Below are positions 1 to 7,306 of a stretch of DNA of 16,608 nucleotides, in pieces. Numbering within the stretch: position 1 is the stretch's first letter; the number at the start of each line of letters is the position of its first letter. This DNA comes from CAYMKE01 sp964390955 (GTDB taxonomy: Bacteria > Bacteroidota > Bacteroidia > Bacteroidales > JBBRXJ01): positions 1-16,608 of the forward strand of contig CAYMKE010000043.1 of NCBI GenBank assembly GCA_964390955.1. Reading direction: 5' to 3'. Below the pieces are notes generated by a model. That model saw only the letters and a list, made by a program, of their open reading frames with translations. It was not told the origin of the DNA and did no database searches. The translations under genes and the position numbers were made by a program.

Positions 1-33
1 GATACAGTCATTCTTCCTTACGGGACTTCGTTA

Positions 34-92
34 GCTTGCCCCAAAATTGCTCATTTACATCAGTAAACTGCGCATTTTGGGACTTCGCAAGC
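34..92. repeat. Imperfect inverted repeat (hairpin-forming)
   Basis: Three nested arm pairs are visible: GCTTGC (34-39) with GCAAGC (87-92), CCCAAAAT (40-47) with ATTTTGGG (74-81), and TTTAC (54-58) with GTAAA (63-67). The middle of the stem is an unpaired internal loop, and ACTTC is bulged on the right side. The motif GGGACTTCG occurs on both flanks (22-30 and 79-87), so the element also contains a short direct repeat. No T-tract follows, so it is not a classic terminator. It may be one copy of a dispersed intergenic palindrome, but a single window cannot show copy number. Confidence 0.55.
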
Positions 93-189
93 CTCGTTAT
101 CGAACATTATGATCCAAACACTCGACTTTATGATTTAGTTTTTTTGGAATAAAGTTTGTTATAAATATTAAGTAACAATTCTTTAAATC

Positions 190-1395
190 ATGCCTTATAA
201 ATTCTTTTTATTAATTAACATTATATTATTAATAGTTTCTTGCAGGCAAAAATCAAAACAAAGCATCTTGAAAAAACAAAATAAAAACCTGCTACCCGGA
301 GTTATACTTTTTTTAGGTGGTGATGTTATGACTGGAAGAGGAATAGATCAAATTTTACCTCATTCTGTAGATACTAAATTATATGAAAGTTTTGTAAAAG
401 ATGCTCGTGAATATGTTTATTTGGCAGAAAAGGAAAATGGCCATATAGAACAACCTGTAAATTATAAATACATATGGGGAGATGCAATAAACGTTTGGCA
501 ACAAAAAAAAACCGGTTTAAAAATCATAAACCTTGAAACTGCGATCACAAATCATCATATACCTTTTGCTGGCAAGGGGATTCATTATCGCATGCATCCA
601 AAAAATATTAAAATTCTCACAACAGCAGGAATCAATGTATGTTCACTAGCCAATAACCATATACTCGATTGGGGAAAGGAAGGATTGATTGAAACCATTA
701 AGACATTAAAACAACATAATATAGCTTATACAGGAGCAGAAAAAAACGCACAACAAGCCACAGAACCGGTGTCTTTGGAAATTGATAATACCCGGATAGC
801 CATATTAGGAGTAGGGGCGATTTCCAGTGGGATTCCGGAATCATGGGAAGCAACCTCTAAAAAAACAGGTGTAAATTTAATTACAAAGCTAAACACCAAT
901 AGCATCTATGAAATTGAAAAACAATTACAAGCGCATGACTCGCAAGACATTATAATACTATCAATTCATTGGGGAGGAAATTGGGGATATGACATCCCTG
1001 ATCAACACCAGCAATTCGCTCACAGACTTATTGATTCTGTTGGAGCAGACATTGTATACGGACATTCTTCACATCATCCCAAGGGAATAGAAGTATATAA
1101 AGATCGGCCTATTATATATGGAGCAGGTGATTTTATAAATGATTATGAAGGCATCGGAGGGTATAAAAAATACAGGGGGGATTTAACCCTTATGTATTTT
1201 CCAACAATAAACCCAACTACAGGAAAACTTATTTCCTTAGAATTATTTCCTATGAAAATTAAAAATTTTTCATTGCATCATGCATCAGAATCAGATGCTG
1301 AGTGGTTATTTAATATGTTAAACAGAGAAGGTCTCAAATTAAATACAAGCGTTATGCGAACGCAAAACCATTCATTTAAATTATATTGGAAATAA
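190..1395 (+). CDS. CapA/PgsA-family lipoprotein (metallophosphatase-like fold)
   Basis: The 401-residue product begins with a lipoprotein signal peptide (hydrophobic residues 5-17, lipobox IVSC, Cys18), so it should be anchored on the periplasmic side of a membrane. The rest is one CapA domain (Pfam PGA_cap, calcineurin-like fold). Conserved motifs occur in order: GGDVMTGRG (43-51), NLE (114-116), ANNH (154-157), SIHWG (258-262), GHSSHHPKG (291-299) and GAGDF (311-315). The Asp, Asn and His residues in these motifs are the expected metal ligands. Founding members act in poly-gamma-glutamate capsule anchoring, but most bacterial homologues are uncharacterised. No capB/capC-like genes are adjacent, so a capsule role is not supported here. 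The start at 190 is chosen because it gives a complete lipoprotein signal. No Shine-Dalgarno sequence is present, as is usual in Bacteroidota. The gene lies 122 bp upstream of the phosphoribosyltransferase and may be a separate transcription unit. Confidence 0.9.
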   Translation: MPYKFFLLINIILLIVSCRQKSKQSILKKQNKNLLPGVILFLGGDVMTGRGIDQILPHSVDTKLYESFVKDAREYVYLAEKENGHIEQPVNYKYIWGDAINVWQQKKTGLKIINLETAITNHHIPFAGKGIHYRMHPKNIKILTTAGINVCSLANNHILDWGKEGLIETIKTLKQHNIAYTGAEKNAQQATEPVSLEIDNTRIAILGVGAISSGIPESWEATSKKTGVNLITKLNTNSIYEIEKQLQAHDSQDIIILSIHWGGNWGYDIPDQHQQFAHRLIDSVGADIVYGHSSHHPKGIEVYKDRPIIYGAGDFINDYEGIGGYKKYRGDLTLMYFPTINPTTGKLISLELFPMKIKNFSLHHASESDAEWLFNMLNREGLKLNTSVMRTQNHSFKLYWK

Positions 1396-1517
1396 TCTTC
1401 TTATGATAATACAATTAATGATATTACAGCGTGGTATGCAAATGGATTTTAAATATTCAAAATGGTATAATAATTGAATTGAATATAAAAATTAATCACC
1501 TTTAAACCTTTTATATT

Positions 1518-2147
1518 ATGATTTTTAAAGACAGAGAAGATGCAGCATTAAAATTAGCAAATAAATTATATCATTACAAAGATCAAAACGATACAATAAT
1601 ATTGGCATTGCCCCGTGGTGGCGTTGTTACGGGTGAAGTATTGTCAAGAAAACTTCATCTTCCGATGGATGTAGCCATGGTGAAAAAATTAGGCCATCCC
1701 GGGAACCCAGAATTTGCAGTAGGCTCTGTAACGTTACAAGGATTTCATATTGACCAAAAAGACATGGTTTCGGAAGAATATGTAAAAGAGGAAACGAAAA
1801 AAATTCAGGAACTCTTAAAACAAAGATACCGGAAATATAAAGGAGATACACCTCCCTTTGATTTAAAAGGTAAAACTGTGATTATCACAGATGATGGAGT
1901 CGCCACAGGCAATACCATGATCAGCACTATTCTTTCAATACGTGCAAATGATGTTCAAAAAATGGTTGCAGCAGTTCCTGTTGCTCCTCCCCAAAGTTTA
2001 CATCATATAAAACAGGAAGTTAATGAAGTGGTATGTGTACATACCACTGAAGATTTTTTTGCAATTGGGCAGTTTTATCAAAATTTTGATCAAGTTGATG
2101 ACGATACTGTAATTGAAAAATTAAACCAAACACATTCAATAGAATAA
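1518..2147 (+). CDS. Phosphoribosyltransferase (type I PRTase fold)
   Basis: This is a 209-residue cytoplasmic PRTase-fold protein. The PRPP-binding loop is clear at 121-131 (VIITDDGVATG, with acidic pair Asp125-Asp126 and Thr130-Gly131). The pyrophosphate loop LPRGGVVTG lies at 31-39, and the family motif KKLGHPGNPEFAVGS at 56-70. The sequence matches the family often fused to, or adjacent to, a dienelactone-hydrolase-like alpha/beta-hydrolase. Its base substrate is not established, and the hood region does not match Apt, Hpt or PyrE well enough to name a nucleobase. The domain ends at its natural C-terminus. About 75 bp downstream lies the decayed 3' half of exactly such a hydrolase, so the pair was probably once intact. 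The start at 1518 gives the canonical N-terminus (MIFKDREDAA). Confidence 0.9.
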   Translation: MIFKDREDAALKLANKLYHYKDQNDTIILALPRGGVVTGEVLSRKLHLPMDVAMVKKLGHPGNPEFAVGSVTLQGFHIDQKDMVSEEYVKEETKKIQELLKQRYRKYKGDTPPFDLKGKTVIITDDGVATGNTMISTILSIRANDVQKMVAAVPVAPPQSLHHIKQEVNEVVCVHTTEDFFAIGQFYQNFDQVDDDTVIEKLNQTHSIE

Positions 2148-2221
2148 TTTTTCCTGAATAATGATAGGATTATTTTGGCCTTATAAACCAAATCTTAAAA
2201 AAAGTATATATAATTGAACTG

Positions 2222-2611
2222 TTGAGAAATTCTATCTTATTGATAAAAACCCTTAACATAATAACATATGGATGCAATGATACAAATAAAATTAAAAGAA
2301 GTGACACAGGCGCTGCTTCTGCAATACGTGGAGCTGTGGAAAAAAAAGAAATAATAAAAGCTGTGGTATCACGTGGAGGGAGACCGGATATGGCAGAAGA
2401 TGCATTAAATAAACTTAATACACCGACCTTATTGATTGTTGGAGAACTCGACAAAACAGTGATCATGCTGAATGAAAATGCTATAAAAAAAATTCCGGGA
2501 GAGAAAAAAATAGAAATTGTCCCAAATGCCAGCCATTTATTTGAAGAACCGGGGGCATTAGACGAAGTAGCACGTTTGACTGCTGATTGGTTTGATCATT
2601 ATTTGGGATAA
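2222..2611 (+). pseudogene. Remnant of dienelactone-hydrolase-like alpha/beta-hydrolase (3' half)
   Basis: The reading frame is open from 2222 (TTG), but recognisable homology begins only near 2306. From there it reads as the C-terminal half of the alpha/beta-hydrolase that accompanies this type of phosphoribosyltransferase. TGAASAIRGA and AVVSRGGRPDMA are followed by PTLLIVGELD, with the presumed catalytic Asp (residue 77 counting from the TTG), and by VPNASHLFEEPGAL, with the catalytic His (residue 105). The family nucleophile motif GASTGAA is broken here as RSDTGAA, so the Ser is missing. The first beta strands and roughly 100 residues of the N-terminus are absent. No ATG precedes the conserved part in frame, and 2148-2300 shows no hydrolase homology in any frame. 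The likely history is a deletion that removed the 5' half. A short expressed fragment starting at an unusual codon cannot be excluded, but it could not be catalytic. Confidence 0.75.
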
Positions 2612-2755
2612 ATGTATCTTATGGATAAGAAAATGTCTATACCTAATATGTCAATTAATTTAAGAATATAATAGCTTTTTAGAGCCGGGTCATAACTTTT
2701 AATAAAAAATTTAGTATTTTCGAAAACACAATAAAACCTATAAAAGATTAATTCT

Positions 2756-4969
2756 ATGAGTCGTATTATTATTGTATCCAACAGATTACCATATAAAATA
2801 AATTTGAACGAAGATGAAATAGATATACAACCCAGTGTAGGCGGGTTGGCAACGGGGATGAAATCGTTTTATAAAGACTATGAGAGCTTGTGGATTGGCT
2901 GGGCCGGAGTGGATAAAGATGCAGTGAATAAACAACAAAAAGAAGAAATAAAAACAAAGCTGGAAGCAGAAAAATGTTTGCCTGTTTACCTTGAAAAAGA
3001 GGATGTAGATAAATATTACTATGGCTTTAGCAATGAAACAATATGGCCTCTGTTTCATTATTTCACCGAATTCACCACGTATGATTTTGACACATGGAAT
3101 GCGTATTACCGGGTGAATAGGATTTTTGCAGATAAAATTATTCAAAACCTAAAGGGCAATGAAAAAATATGGATACATGATTATCACCTGTTGCTTCTTC
3201 CTTCTATGATCAAAAACAAAAAACCCGATGTATCCATTGGTTTTTTCCTGCATATCCCCTTCCCTTCTTTTGAAGTTTTCAGGATATTACCATGGCGAAG
3301 GCCTATAATAAAAGGTATGTTAGGTGCCGATCTTATCGGATTTCATACATTTGACTATGTACGCCATTTTATTAGTAGTGTAAGACGATTAATGGGCTAT
3401 GATATTGATTTTAATAAAATTACACTGCCCGAACGCGTGGTTAAAGTGGATGCATTTCCTATGGGCATTGATTATGACAAGTTTCATATAACAGCTGAAA
3501 ACGTTAAAAAAAGATCTGTTCATGATAAATCAGAAGTGCATAAAGAAATAGAAAAATACTACCTGATGTTTCCGGAAGGGAAATTAATCCTGTCCATAGA
3601 CAGGCTTGATTACACGAAAGGCATCCCAAACAGGCTTGAAGCCTATCATCATTTTTTACACAAATATCCGGAATTCCAGGGAAAGGTCACCTTTATTCTT
3701 CTTATGGTTCCCTCGAGAAGTAACCTTGAAGAATATCAAAACATGAAACGTGAAATTGACGGATTGGTTGGGAAAATAAATGGCGAATTTGGTTCAATTA
3801 ACTGGACTCCCATTTGGTATTTTTATCGCTCCATGCCGTTTGAAAACCTCATTGAACTTTACACCTATGCAGATGTTGCTCTTTTAACACCGGTACGGGA
3901 CGGAATGAACCTGGTGGCAAAAGAATATATAGCGTCCAAAATAGACCAAAAAGGCGTACTGATATTGAGCGAAATGACAGGAGCATCACAGGAATTAAGC
4001 GAAGCACTTATCATCAATCCAAACAATATGGATAAAATAGCAGATGCTATTCGTGATGCTTTGAACATGCCTATTGATGAACAAATTGAACGCAACACCA
4101 TTATGCAGGAGCGAATCAGCAGATACAATGTTGTAAAATGGGCAAAAGACTTTATGGGTAGGTTAGATGAAGTGATTGAACTTCAGAAGAAATACCTGGC
4201 CAATAAGATTGATGATAAAATGATCAAAACAATTCAAAATAATTTTAAACAATCTGCCAACAGAATCCTTTTTCTTGATTACAATGGCACATTGATTGAT
4301 TTTAAAGAATCACATAAAAAAGCACAACCCGATAAAGAATTGCTTTCTGTTTTGGAAGAATTAAATAAAGATGAAAGAACCAAAATAGTGCTTATAACCG
4401 GATGGGACAAAGATATGATTGACCAATGGTTTGGGAAGGATGATTATTACCTGATCGCCGAGCATGGCACCTGGATAAAACAACCAACCAAAGGATGGAA
4501 ATTGATAGAACAACAAAATAATGAATGGAAAAACAATGTCAGGCCCATCCTTGAAATGTATGCAGACAGAACGCCCGGCGCCCATATAGAAGAAAAGTAT
4601 TTTTCATTAATATGGCATTACAAGAAAGCAAATCCGGAAATGGTTGCCATCCGGGTAATGGATCTAAAAGATGAATTGAGCAGCCTTGGGGCCAATCAGA
4701 ATTTTGAGATCATGGAAGGAAATAAATTGATTGAACTCAAAAACAGTGGAGTAAATAAAGGGACTGCTGCCAGCCGGATCATTGAACTCAATGACAATGT
4801 ATTTGACTTTATATTAGGCGTTGGTGATGAATGGAGTGATGAATATTTATTTGAAAACCTTCCCGAGCATTCCTATAAAATAAAGGTAGGGTTTGGTAAT
4901 ACAGCCGCTCAGTATAGTATTGATAATTATACACAAGTAAGAAATATGTTGAAGTCTTTTATAACGTAG
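2756..4969 (+). CDS. otsA: Fused trehalose-6-phosphate synthase / trehalose-6-phosphatase-like protein
   Basis: This 737-residue fusion is typical of Bacteroidota. Residues 1-475 are a GT20 OtsA domain, which makes trehalose-6-phosphate from UDP-glucose and glucose-6-phosphate in the cytoplasm. The hallmarks are SNRLP (8-12), GGL (29-31), HDYHLLLLP (141-149), FFLHIPFPS (163-171), DRLDYTKGI (282-290, the phosphate-binding Arg and Lys) and RDGMNLVAKE (381-390). This half looks fully functional. Residues 500-737 are a HAD-fold OtsB-like domain with altered motifs. Motif I is LDYNGTL, with Asn510 where the general acid/base Asp is expected. The motif II region reads ITGW, with Trp550 in place of the usual Arg. 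Motif IV is GDEWSDE, with Glu692 replacing the second Asp. The nucleophile Asp508 and the NKG lysine (668) remain. Synthase activity is well supported; phosphatase activity is doubtful. The protein is likely osmoprotective or stress related. The gene stands alone, 144 bp after the hydrolase remnant. Confidence 0.95.
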   Translation: MSRIIIVSNRLPYKINLNEDEIDIQPSVGGLATGMKSFYKDYESLWIGWAGVDKDAVNKQQKEEIKTKLEAEKCLPVYLEKEDVDKYYYGFSNETIWPLFHYFTEFTTYDFDTWNAYYRVNRIFADKIIQNLKGNEKIWIHDYHLLLLPSMIKNKKPDVSIGFFLHIPFPSFEVFRILPWRRPIIKGMLGADLIGFHTFDYVRHFISSVRRLMGYDIDFNKITLPERVVKVDAFPMGIDYDKFHITAENVKKRSVHDKSEVHKEIEKYYLMFPEGKLILSIDRLDYTKGIPNRLEAYHHFLHKYPEFQGKVTFILLMVPSRSNLEEYQNMKREIDGLVGKINGEFGSINWTPIWYFYRSMPFENLIELYTYADVALLTPVRDGMNLVAKEYIASKIDQKGVLILSEMTGASQELSEALIINPNNMDKIADAIRDALNMPIDEQIERNTIMQERISRYNVVKWAKDFMGRLDEVIELQKKYLANKIDDKMIKTIQNNFKQSANRILFLDYNGTLIDFKESHKKAQPDKELLSVLEELNKDERTKIVLITGWDKDMIDQWFGKDDYYLIAEHGTWIKQPTKGWKLIEQQNNEWKNNVRPILEMYADRTPGAHIEEKYFSLIWHYKKANPEMVAIRVMDLKDELSSLGANQNFEIMEGNKLIELKNSGVNKGTAASRIIELNDNVFDFILGVGDEWSDEYLFENLPEHSYKIKVGFGNTAAQYSIDNYTQVRNMLKSFIT

Positions 4970-5117
4970 TGTTTGTATATAAAGGCAAACTTTTGTATTA
5001 CTCTAAATTTAATTTCAATAAAATACTCAGCCCATTAGATTCTTTACACAAATTGGATTTAAACTTCATATCTTTTCTAATAACTGGTTGACAGATAATC
5101 AGTATTTGAATCAAAAG

Positions 5118-5131
5118 TTGCCAGTTGGCAA
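5118..5131. repeat. Short palindrome TTGCCA-GT-TGGCAA
   Basis: Perfect 6-bp arms are separated by 2 bp in the non-coding spacer after the trehalose gene. It could be an operator-like dyad or part of the low-complexity repeat material that follows. No -35/-10 or -33/-7 element is placed convincingly beside it. Confidence 0.4.
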
Positions 5132-5165
5132 TTAATCTAAATTTAGAATAGAGCCTAAACTTCTA

Positions 5166-5315
5166 AACTTAGCAACTTAGCAACTTAGTAACTTAATTAT
5201 AAACAGATGAAACCTCCATGATAAGGCTTTTAACACACACGCGCATGATTATAACCTGATAACCTCAATTAACTTAATTAACTCAATTAACCCAATTAAC
5301 TTAATAACTTAATTA
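5166..5315. repeat. Two short-period tandem repeats in the otsA-DUF763 spacer
   Basis: The 353-bp spacer 4970-5322 has no convincing gene, and I see nothing recognisable in 4970-5117. At 5166-5197 there are four copies of an 8-bp unit (AACTTAGC, AACTTAGC, AACTTAGT, AACTTAAT). At 5264-5299 there are four copies of a 9-bp unit (CTCAATTAA, CTTAATTAA, CTCAATTAA, CCCAATTAA), followed by two 8-bp degenerate copies to 5315. Both arrays are in the region where the DUF763 promoter should lie, so copy-number change could alter its expression. That is inference only. Confidence 0.75.
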
Positions 5316-5329
5316 TAAACATATGAAAC
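5189..5329. repeat. 25-bp direct repeat bracketing the DUF763 start
   Basis: The 25-bp segment 5189-5213 recurs at 5305-5329 with a single mismatch. Both contain TAACTTAATTATAAAC followed by an ATGAAAC-type end. The second copy carries the actual DUF763 start codon (ATG at 5323). The first copy also has ATGAAAC at 5207, so the 5' end of the gene seems to have been duplicated about 116 bp upstream. The first copy is not followed by an open DUF763 frame. Confidence 0.8.
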
Positions 5330-6537
5330 GATCAGGACATGCCGATTTACCACTCCATTATGGCAAAGTACCTCCCTGGCTCTATGAACGAATGAATAAA
5401 TTGGGCAGAGCTATTATAGAAGCCATAGTAGAAGAATATGGCACATCTGAGGTGTTAACCCGGTTAAGCGATCCGTTTTGGTTTCAATCATTGGGAAGTG
5501 TGATGGGAATGGATTGGCATTCCTCCGGCATCACGACATCGGTGATGGGAGCATTAAAAAAAGCCGTCAATCCCATTTCCAACCAATTAGGGATTTATAT
5601 CTGTGGCGGCCGTGGCAGGCATTCAAGAAATACACCGAATGAAATACTTGCTATTGCAGATAAAACAGGGATTGATGGAAATAAACTTGTCCGCAACAGC
5701 CGCTTAAGCGCTAAAATTGATAACACGGCCATACAAGACGGGTTCCAAATATACCTGCATTCTTTCATATTGACAAACAAAGGCGAATGGGCTGTTGTTC
5801 AACAAGGCATGAGCGAAGCGAACAGGCTCGCAAGACGATACCATTGGCATTCTTCGGCTGTAAAGTCATTTGTAGAAGAACCACATACTTCCATATGTGG
5901 CCAAAACCAGGGGGTTATCTTAAATTTGACGGATAAACTTGCTTCTCCCACGCGGAGCGGGATTTTGTCTGTAACACATGAACAGCCGGAAAAGATCACA
6001 ATAGAAATGAATAAACTTAGTCTTCCCTCCTATCATGACGTTCGGGTATCTGATATAGACCTCAGGCGGTTGGGAAGTACATTGGCTTTAGCACACGAAC
6101 ATCATTATGAAAATTTTGAATCATTGCTTTTACATAAAGGGTTAGGCCCTAAAACACTGCGTTCATTAACATTAATAAGTGAAATCATTCACGGAACCCC
6201 TTCCCGCTTTAAAGATCCTGCACGGTTTTCTTTTGCACACGGCGGCAAAGACCGTCAACCCTATGCTGTTGAAACACATGTATATGATGCATCAGTAAGG
6301 ATATTAAAAAATGCCGTAAATAGAGCCAGGATAGGCCATACCGACAAACAGAAAGCATTGAAAAAATTACATGAGGTAAGCGCTCAACTCGAAAAACAAT
6401 TCACCCCAGACGCTTCAAAATACAACGATTTTGTAGAGCATGAAAAGGTTAATGCTTATAAATATGGAGGCCGGTCTGTGTTTGGAAAAGAAAAACCACC
6501 TGCTAAAGAAGGGCCGCAACAATTAAAACTTTTCTAA
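5323..6537 (+). CDS. DUF763 family protein with helix-hairpin-helix and clamp-like tail
   Basis: This 404-residue protein covers a complete DUF763 family member. Recognisable blocks are MKRSGHADLPLHYG (1-14), GMDWHSSGITTSV (62-74), GIYICGGRGRHSRNTP (90-105), GEWAVVQQGM (154-163), ARRYHWHS (170-177) and DPARFSFAHGGKD (298-310). The family occurs in archaea and bacteria and has no assigned function that I know of. Residues 265-289 (LLHKGLGPKTLRSLTLI within them) fit a helix-hairpin-helix, a sequence-nonspecific DNA-binding motif. The last five residues are QLKLF (400-404), a near-perfect match to the bacterial sliding-clamp-binding consensus QL(S/D)LF, placed after a flexible Lys/Pro-rich linker. 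A role in DNA repair or replication is therefore plausible, but it is inference. There are no membrane segments or signal peptide, so the protein is cytoplasmic. The start at 5323 matches the conserved family N-terminus. The upstream region contains tandem repeats. Confidence 0.92.
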   Translation: MKRSGHADLPLHYGKVPPWLYERMNKLGRAIIEAIVEEYGTSEVLTRLSDPFWFQSLGSVMGMDWHSSGITTSVMGALKKAVNPISNQLGIYICGGRGRHSRNTPNEILAIADKTGIDGNKLVRNSRLSAKIDNTAIQDGFQIYLHSFILTNKGEWAVVQQGMSEANRLARRYHWHSSAVKSFVEEPHTSICGQNQGVILNLTDKLASPTRSGILSVTHEQPEKITIEMNKLSLPSYHDVRVSDIDLRRLGSTLALAHEHHYENFESLLLHKGLGPKTLRSLTLISEIIHGTPSRFKDPARFSFAHGGKDRQPYAVETHVYDASVRILKNAVNRARIGHTDKQKALKKLHEVSAQLEKQFTPDASKYNDFVEHEKVNAYKYGGRSVFGKEKPPAKEGPQQLKLF

Positions 6538-6594
6538 CCTGTATTATTCATAATGCAGGGTAAATAATATAAAGCCCTATTCAATCATTTTTTT

Positions 6595-6631
6595 AACCCC
6601 GCAAGCCTATAATCTTATAGCCTGCGAGGTT
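6595..6631. terminator. Hairpin between convergent DUF763 and DUF2267 genes
   Basis: An imperfect stem forms from AACC, CGCA and CTATAA paired with TTATAG, TGCG and GGTT, around a small A/T loop, with one C-A mismatch and one internal loop. It lies between the two convergent stop codons, where a shared terminator is expected. The T-run on the + strand (6587-6594) precedes rather than follows the stem, so neither strand shows a textbook U-tract. The assignment as a terminator is tentative. Confidence 0.4.
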
Positions 6632-6664
6632 ACTGCCTGGATACAAAGATGCAATACATGGATC

Positions 6665-7123
6665 CTATGCATTCATATTTTGCCTCAATACTTGTTCTAT
6701 TTCTTGTGGTAATTGTGAATACACATCTTCCATTTCTCCTTCTGAGATGTATCGTTCTTTTAATGTTTTCAGGACAATTTCAATGATCTCGGTTGTTGAT
6801 TTATCCCAATTAAACCGTGATTCTCCATATTTGGCCTGCTCTTCTTCCACGTATTTGGCAAACTCATCCATTGTCCTGATACGTTCCGGTTTTTTCTTAT
6901 ACTTCCAATTATCCATGTAAATTGCTTTTAAAAACATGGGCAATTGCGCTGCAAAGCTTAGTGATTCGCTTACCGTTATACGGTCTCTTAAAGCATGTAA
7001 TACCGATCTGAGTATAATGCCTGTTTGGCTTATGTTATCCGGATGGCCTAATTCCTTAGCCAAATGACGGACAAATTCATTTCCTTCGTGTGCAAATTTA
7101 TCAAAATGTAATGCCATAATCAT
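6665..7123 (-). CDS. DUF2267 family protein
   Basis: The 152-residue soluble, mostly helical product matches DUF2267. The N-terminus is MALHFDKFAHEGNEFVRHLA, followed by LGHPDNISQTGIILRSVLHALRDRITVSES and then AAQLPMFLKAIYMDNW, which is the usual order for the family. The encoded frame begins MIMALHF. Homologues normally begin at MAL-F, so the third codon (ATG at 7117) is the more likely start. The biochemical function of the family is unknown. Members often sit in bacterial stress-type gene sets with phosphoribosyltransferases, DUF302 proteins and trehalose or Hsp20 genes, which fits this neighbourhood. The gene is transcribed toward DUF763. A weak Bacteroidota-type promoter is visible upstream. 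Confidence 0.88.
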   Translation of the reverse strand: MIMALHFDKFAHEGNEFVRHLAKELGHPDNISQTGIILRSVLHALRDRITVSESLSFAAQLPMFLKAIYMDNWKYKKKPERIRTMDEFAKYVEEEQAKYGESRFNWDKSTTEIIEIVLKTLKERYISEGEMEDVYSQLPQEIEQVLRQNMNA

Positions 7124-7153
7124 AGAATTTTAGTTGTTCAACAATCATTTTTT

Positions 7154-7184
7154 CTAAATTAATACATGAAAAAATTATGCCAAT
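7154..7184 (-). promoter_or_regulatory. Candidate Bacteroidota sigma-ABfr promoter for DUF2267
   Basis: Reading on the minus strand, ATTG (7184-7181) is followed after exactly 19 bp by TAATTTAG (7161-7154). The Bacteroidota housekeeping consensus is TTTG-N19-TAnnTTTG. Each element has one mismatch, but the spacing is exact. Transcription would start near 7147, giving a leader of roughly 25-30 nt. Confidence 0.35.
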
Positions 7185-7200
7185 GTTAGGTCATATTAAT

Positions 7201-7228
7201 AATTATTAATTGTTAATTATTAATTGTT
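7201..7228. repeat. Perfect 14-bp tandem duplication
   Basis: The unit AATTATTAATTGTT occurs twice without mismatch, in the 183-bp AT-rich spacer between the DUF2267 gene and the small lipoprotein gene. It has no evident role. Confidence 0.7.
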
Positions 7229-7306
7229 AAATTCAGCTCTACATCAAATATAGTAACAGAAAAACAGAATACAGATATTATAACCTTCTTATTACCATCA
7301 ATAACT

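Noticed and set aside
3..152. Frame open from the window start to TAA at 150
   Set aside because: The translation runs through the inverted repeat and shows no family resemblance. It is more likely a by-product of the repeat than the end of a gene.
1403..1477. 24-codon frame after the CapA gene
   Set aside because: It is too short, with no signal, homology or promoter support.
4971..4996. GTTTG/CAAAC hairpin after the trehalose gene, followed by TTTTG
   Set aside because: The five-base-pair stem and ten-base loop are too weak to call as a terminator.
4972..5060. Minus-strand frame in the otsA-DUF763 spacer ending in SNGLSILLKLNLE, reminiscent of a sensor kinase C-terminus
   Set aside because: The match is too short and vague, with no kinase motifs (N, G1 or G2 boxes) nearby.
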